NCBI RefSeq assembly: GCF_030867095.1
Contig: NC_081833.1
Span: 76,141,395-76,205,394 of the forward strand
From: Alligator mississippiensis
Lineage: Eukaryota; Chordata; Crocodylia; Alligatoridae
Length of the DNA: 64,000 bases
Reading direction: 5' to 3'
Under the pieces are notes generated by a model. That model searched no databases, was not told the DNA's origin, and worked only from the letters and a program-made list of their open reading frames with translations. This document shows positions 10,321-64,000 of the stretch, piece by piece (within the stretch, counting starts at the first letter, position 1; each line of letters starts with the position of its first letter). The translations under genes and the position numbers were made by a program.

Positions 10321-11557
10321 ACCCGCAAACCCTCCTAGGGGAGATGAGGCTTCTCCCAGCACTTCAGTCTGGGAGAACAATTACTGGTGGGAAAACCCAC
10401 CAGAACAATTACTTTAATTGAACCATCCTGTTGCCTCTGTAACTCTGCATCTGGCAGCCTATAGAAGGTATGGAGCTGCCCACCGTCAGAAGCATGTCTA
10501 CCATGCCGTGCGGCACTGCTGGAAATTGGAGTTTGCAGGACATTTTTTTTCTGAACCCGAATGCTGGAGCTGACTGCACGAGGCAAGTGACTCCTGTGTA
10601 CTTGTTTGTGCTTGGGGGAAGCTGGACAGCAGCCCTTGAGCTGCACCTGGAACCGGGAGGGAACGCTTCTAGGAGAGGTGCTGAGACTCCACGTGATATA
10701 GCTGCTCCCAAATGCGCGTGAGGCTGTGAACCCCATCCCTTCTGCTGGAAGCTGGAGGGAACTGCTTACTCCAGTTACATCAGAGGTGGAACGGCTCCAT
10801 GCAATGTCAGACAATGGCCTAGGCTGGGGGAGAGATGTCGTATCCAGTAGGAAGTGGTCCAGGGCCAGGAGGTGGATGCCCAGCTCCTAGAAGTTCCTGG
10901 GCTGTGAATGACTACGGGTCAGCATCTCCGGGGGCACCACCTCCAAAACGCCGAGGAAGGTGTGCTCACCTGCGCCTGCAGGGGCCCATGGGAGAGCTCT
11001 TTGCTCATCCTCTGATAGCAGAAAGCAGCTCCTTCGTCCTCTGTGATGATCCCTCCCAGTGTTGGGTGATTCTGGATCCTCTTACTGGTGGGAAGATCTC
11101 TGGATACAAGCCACCTGTGCCTCGGTCTTCTCCCAAGCTCTGTGCTTGGGTTTCTGATCACACCGGGTGCTAAAGGACACCAAAGGAGAGGCAGTCTCTG
11201 TCCCCTGTGCCAGGCATCCGAGTAACTGGATAGAAACAATCATTTCCTTAGTGATATCCACATCTGGATACACAGGGAGCTGGAGCATCTAGCATGATGC
11301 ACCTCTCCTTTCTCCAAAATGCCACGACTAGCAGGGACTTGCTCTTGTCTATTGTACCTGCGACTGACTGGTTCTGCAACCATTCCTGGGTTTTACTAGA
11401 AGAAAGTCTTTGCTGGCAGAAAGAATAACGCTGATTGTTACCAGCAGAGACACCTGGTGTTTGTAGGAGCTCTGAGACTGCTTTCAAAACCGGCCTTCAG
11501 TCAATGGGAACTAATAACATATTGTTTACACTGCTGTAAGTGTGCAGCTACACCAGG

Positions 11558-11945
11558 GATATAAAGGGATCTGGCCTGATATTCTGGGTACTGATTTATC
11601 AGCTGTGTCATGGACAAACGTGTGTCCTGTTTGTCTAATAATAAGTTAAGAGTTGAACCGAACGGAACCGACTGCAAGAAAAGGCATGATATTGCCTGTT
11701 ATCAGACACTTCCTCAGCCTGACGAAGGCTATTTGTACATGAAAGTTTGCAAAGAAGAATTTTTCCCAGAAGATAACAGATTTACCCAACGAACCTTGTG
11801 TGCCTATGTCCTTAGAGCGAACAGCTACAACCTACGTCCCTGTTATCAGACTGATCGACGTGGGGCTCCTGATGCCCCACCCGCCAGCACACCGGAGATG
11901 TCCCTTGAGCCAGGAAATGTCGGGAACGGATACGGTGTCCCATGA
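11558..11945 (+). other. TATA-like box followed by a 111-codon open frame, unidentified
   Basis: GATATAAAG near 11558-11566 lies about 45 bp before an ATG at 11610 that opens a 111-codon frame (to 11945). The predicted protein starts MDKRVSCLSNNKLRVEP, is Cys-rich, and matches no family I know. The block is less GC-rich than its flanks. It could be a retroelement remnant, a lineage-specific transcript, or chance. Confidence 0.3.
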
Positions 11946-12746
11946 TTTGCATTGCACCTGGACATCCAGCGGCCCAGGTGCGGTACTTTTTGAGCCCTTA
12001 CTGACTCTGCTTTGGTGCCACCAAGTGTTGAAACGCTGCACCGCCGGCCCCTCGGCCCTGCGGAAACTGCTCGTGGTGAATTACCCGGAGGAGAAAGATT
12101 GGAGGCGTAGCCAGGTTGGGTTGGGATCCGGCCGATAGCCTCGAATGGCAGCAATGGGCTAACCGCATTCGCTGGTAGCGACTGCTAACACCGATTTCTG
12201 CTCTGAGCCGGGAGCGTGCCCGTGGGGTATCGTGGCCCGCGAGTCCTAGGTGATGACAGGACGACTTGGAGCCATGCATGGGAAGCGTGACCTGAAGCTG
12301 TACGGAGAGGCAGGGAAGAGTTGGTGCCATTGCACCGCTGGACACGACTGTGTACAATTCCAGCTGTGTTAAATGCAGAGGGATTCACGCCAGCCGGAGA
12401 GCTGGACTGCCCGGGAAACGCCCGCTCTGCCGTCGCTTCTTCTCTGGAGCAATTCTTCCACTGAAGGGCGTCTGGCCCACAGCAGGGCAAGGTGCTTTTA
12501 TCCCTCGGGGAGCCCGTCTGCAAGCTCTGGGGTTATCGGGTGAACCGGGCTGGCGCAGCACAGCACCAAGCGGCGCCCGGCTGAGAATCCCTGCTGCAGC
12601 CTACGTCCTCAGAGAGGCTGAGAGCGGCCGGCCTGCTTGTCCTAGCTGAGCGACGGTGACAGGGATACGTGCACCCTCCATGACCGCAGCATGAGGGTGA
12701 ACACTGGGGAGGGCCCAGGCCCACTGCACCCCTGGCCCGACCCTCC

Positions 12747-13045
12747 CAAGATGGCGGCGAGCCTATGCCTATACAGTATAGGGATGACTCTCCCAAGATG
12801 GCGGCAGGCTGATACCTATGCGGCTGACCGTCCCAAGATGGCGGCGGGCCTATACGTACATAGGGGTGACTCTCCCAGGATGGCTGCGGATTTATACCTA
12901 TGCGGCTGACCCTCTCAAGATAGCGGCGGGCTTATGCTTATACAGTATAGGGATGACTCTCCCAAGATGGCGGCAAGCTGATACGTATGTGGCTGACCCT
13001 CCCAAGATGGCGTCCATCTTCGGTCGACCTCTCCAAGATGGCGGC
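12747..13045 (+). promoter_or_regulatory. Array of eight YY1-type motifs in a tandem repeat, TANGO6 promoter side
   Basis: CAAGATGGCGGC or close variants start at 12747, 12794, 12834, 12876 (CAGGATGGCTGC), 12916 (CAAGATAGCGGC), 12963, 13003 (CAAGATGGCGTC) and 13034. Spacing is 47, 40, 42, 40, 47, 40, 31 bp. The first three recur exactly 169 bp later (12916, 12963, 13003), so the array is a higher-order repeat of a four-motif unit. The motif is the YY1 consensus, typically found at or just after housekeeping-gene start sites. The last copy is 41 bp before the annotated ATG. Confidence 0.8.
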
Positions 13046-13085
13046 CGGGAGGCAGCCCCGCGCAGGCGCGCTACAGCGGGCAGTC

Positions 13086-64000
<50,915 letters not shown>

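Larger units (their letters stand above)
9671..12740. other. Intergenic region CDH1 to TANGO6
   Basis: About 3 kb. Holds a diverged repeat at ~10193-10320 and a TATA-plus-ORF segment at 11558-11945 (both listed separately). The rest shows no convincing gene: the other open frames lack family resemblance, splice structure or biased codon use. Confidence 0.7.

Overview
This is a nuclear vertebrate (sauropsid) window holding two plus-strand protein-coding genes: the 3' part of CDH1 (E-cadherin) and most of TANGO6 (TMCO7). The order CDH1 then TANGO6 in the same orientation matches the amniote CDH3-CDH1-TANGO6-HAS3 block. The interspersed repeats are mainly CR1 LINEs whose 3' ends carry the ATTCATAG-type short tandem tail, plus hAT-type DNA transposons. 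The high GC, the compact introns and a CR1 subfamily with two near-identical copies point to a reptile or archosaur, most likely a crocodilian. The species is an inference from repeat style, not a demonstrated fact.

Region 1-9670: eleven CDH1 exons (equivalent to human exons 6-16) run from the EC1/EC2 calcium linker through EC2-EC5, the transmembrane segment and the catenin-binding tail, then a ~1.8 kb 3'UTR with a terminal AATAAA. Eight of the ten complete coding exons in this window whose human lengths I recall either match exactly (176, 129, 225, 228, 131 and 144 bp) or sit within 3 bp. Intron 6 holds a 5'-truncated CR1; intron 13 holds a retroposed insert flanked by a clear target-site duplication.

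Region 9671-12740 is intergenic, with a diverged repeat and an unexplained TATA-plus-ORF segment. Region 12740-13085 is the TANGO6 promoter side: eight YY1-type CAAGATGGCGGC motifs arranged in a 169-bp higher-order repeat. Intron 1 then carries a 56-58 bp C-rich minisatellite.

Region 13086-64000: sixteen TANGO6 exons (1008 codons, phases consistent throughout). By comparison with the human 18-exon gene, the last two exons should lie beyond the window. TANGO6 introns contain CR1 copies, two hAT-type MITEs, an inverted-repeat element, a 174-bp duplicated segment, a Z-DNA-prone tract and several AT-rich blocks with homeodomain-like motifs.

Functionally the two genes are unrelated neighbours: an adherens-junction adhesion receptor, and an RTP1-family HEAT-like protein linked to Golgi organisation and RNA polymerase II nuclear import. 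I found no RNA genes, CRISPR arrays or prokaryotic features, and no new multi-gene system. The most unusual structures are the YY1 array with its in-frame upstream ATG, the splice-like minisatellite and the retroposon with paired hairpins.
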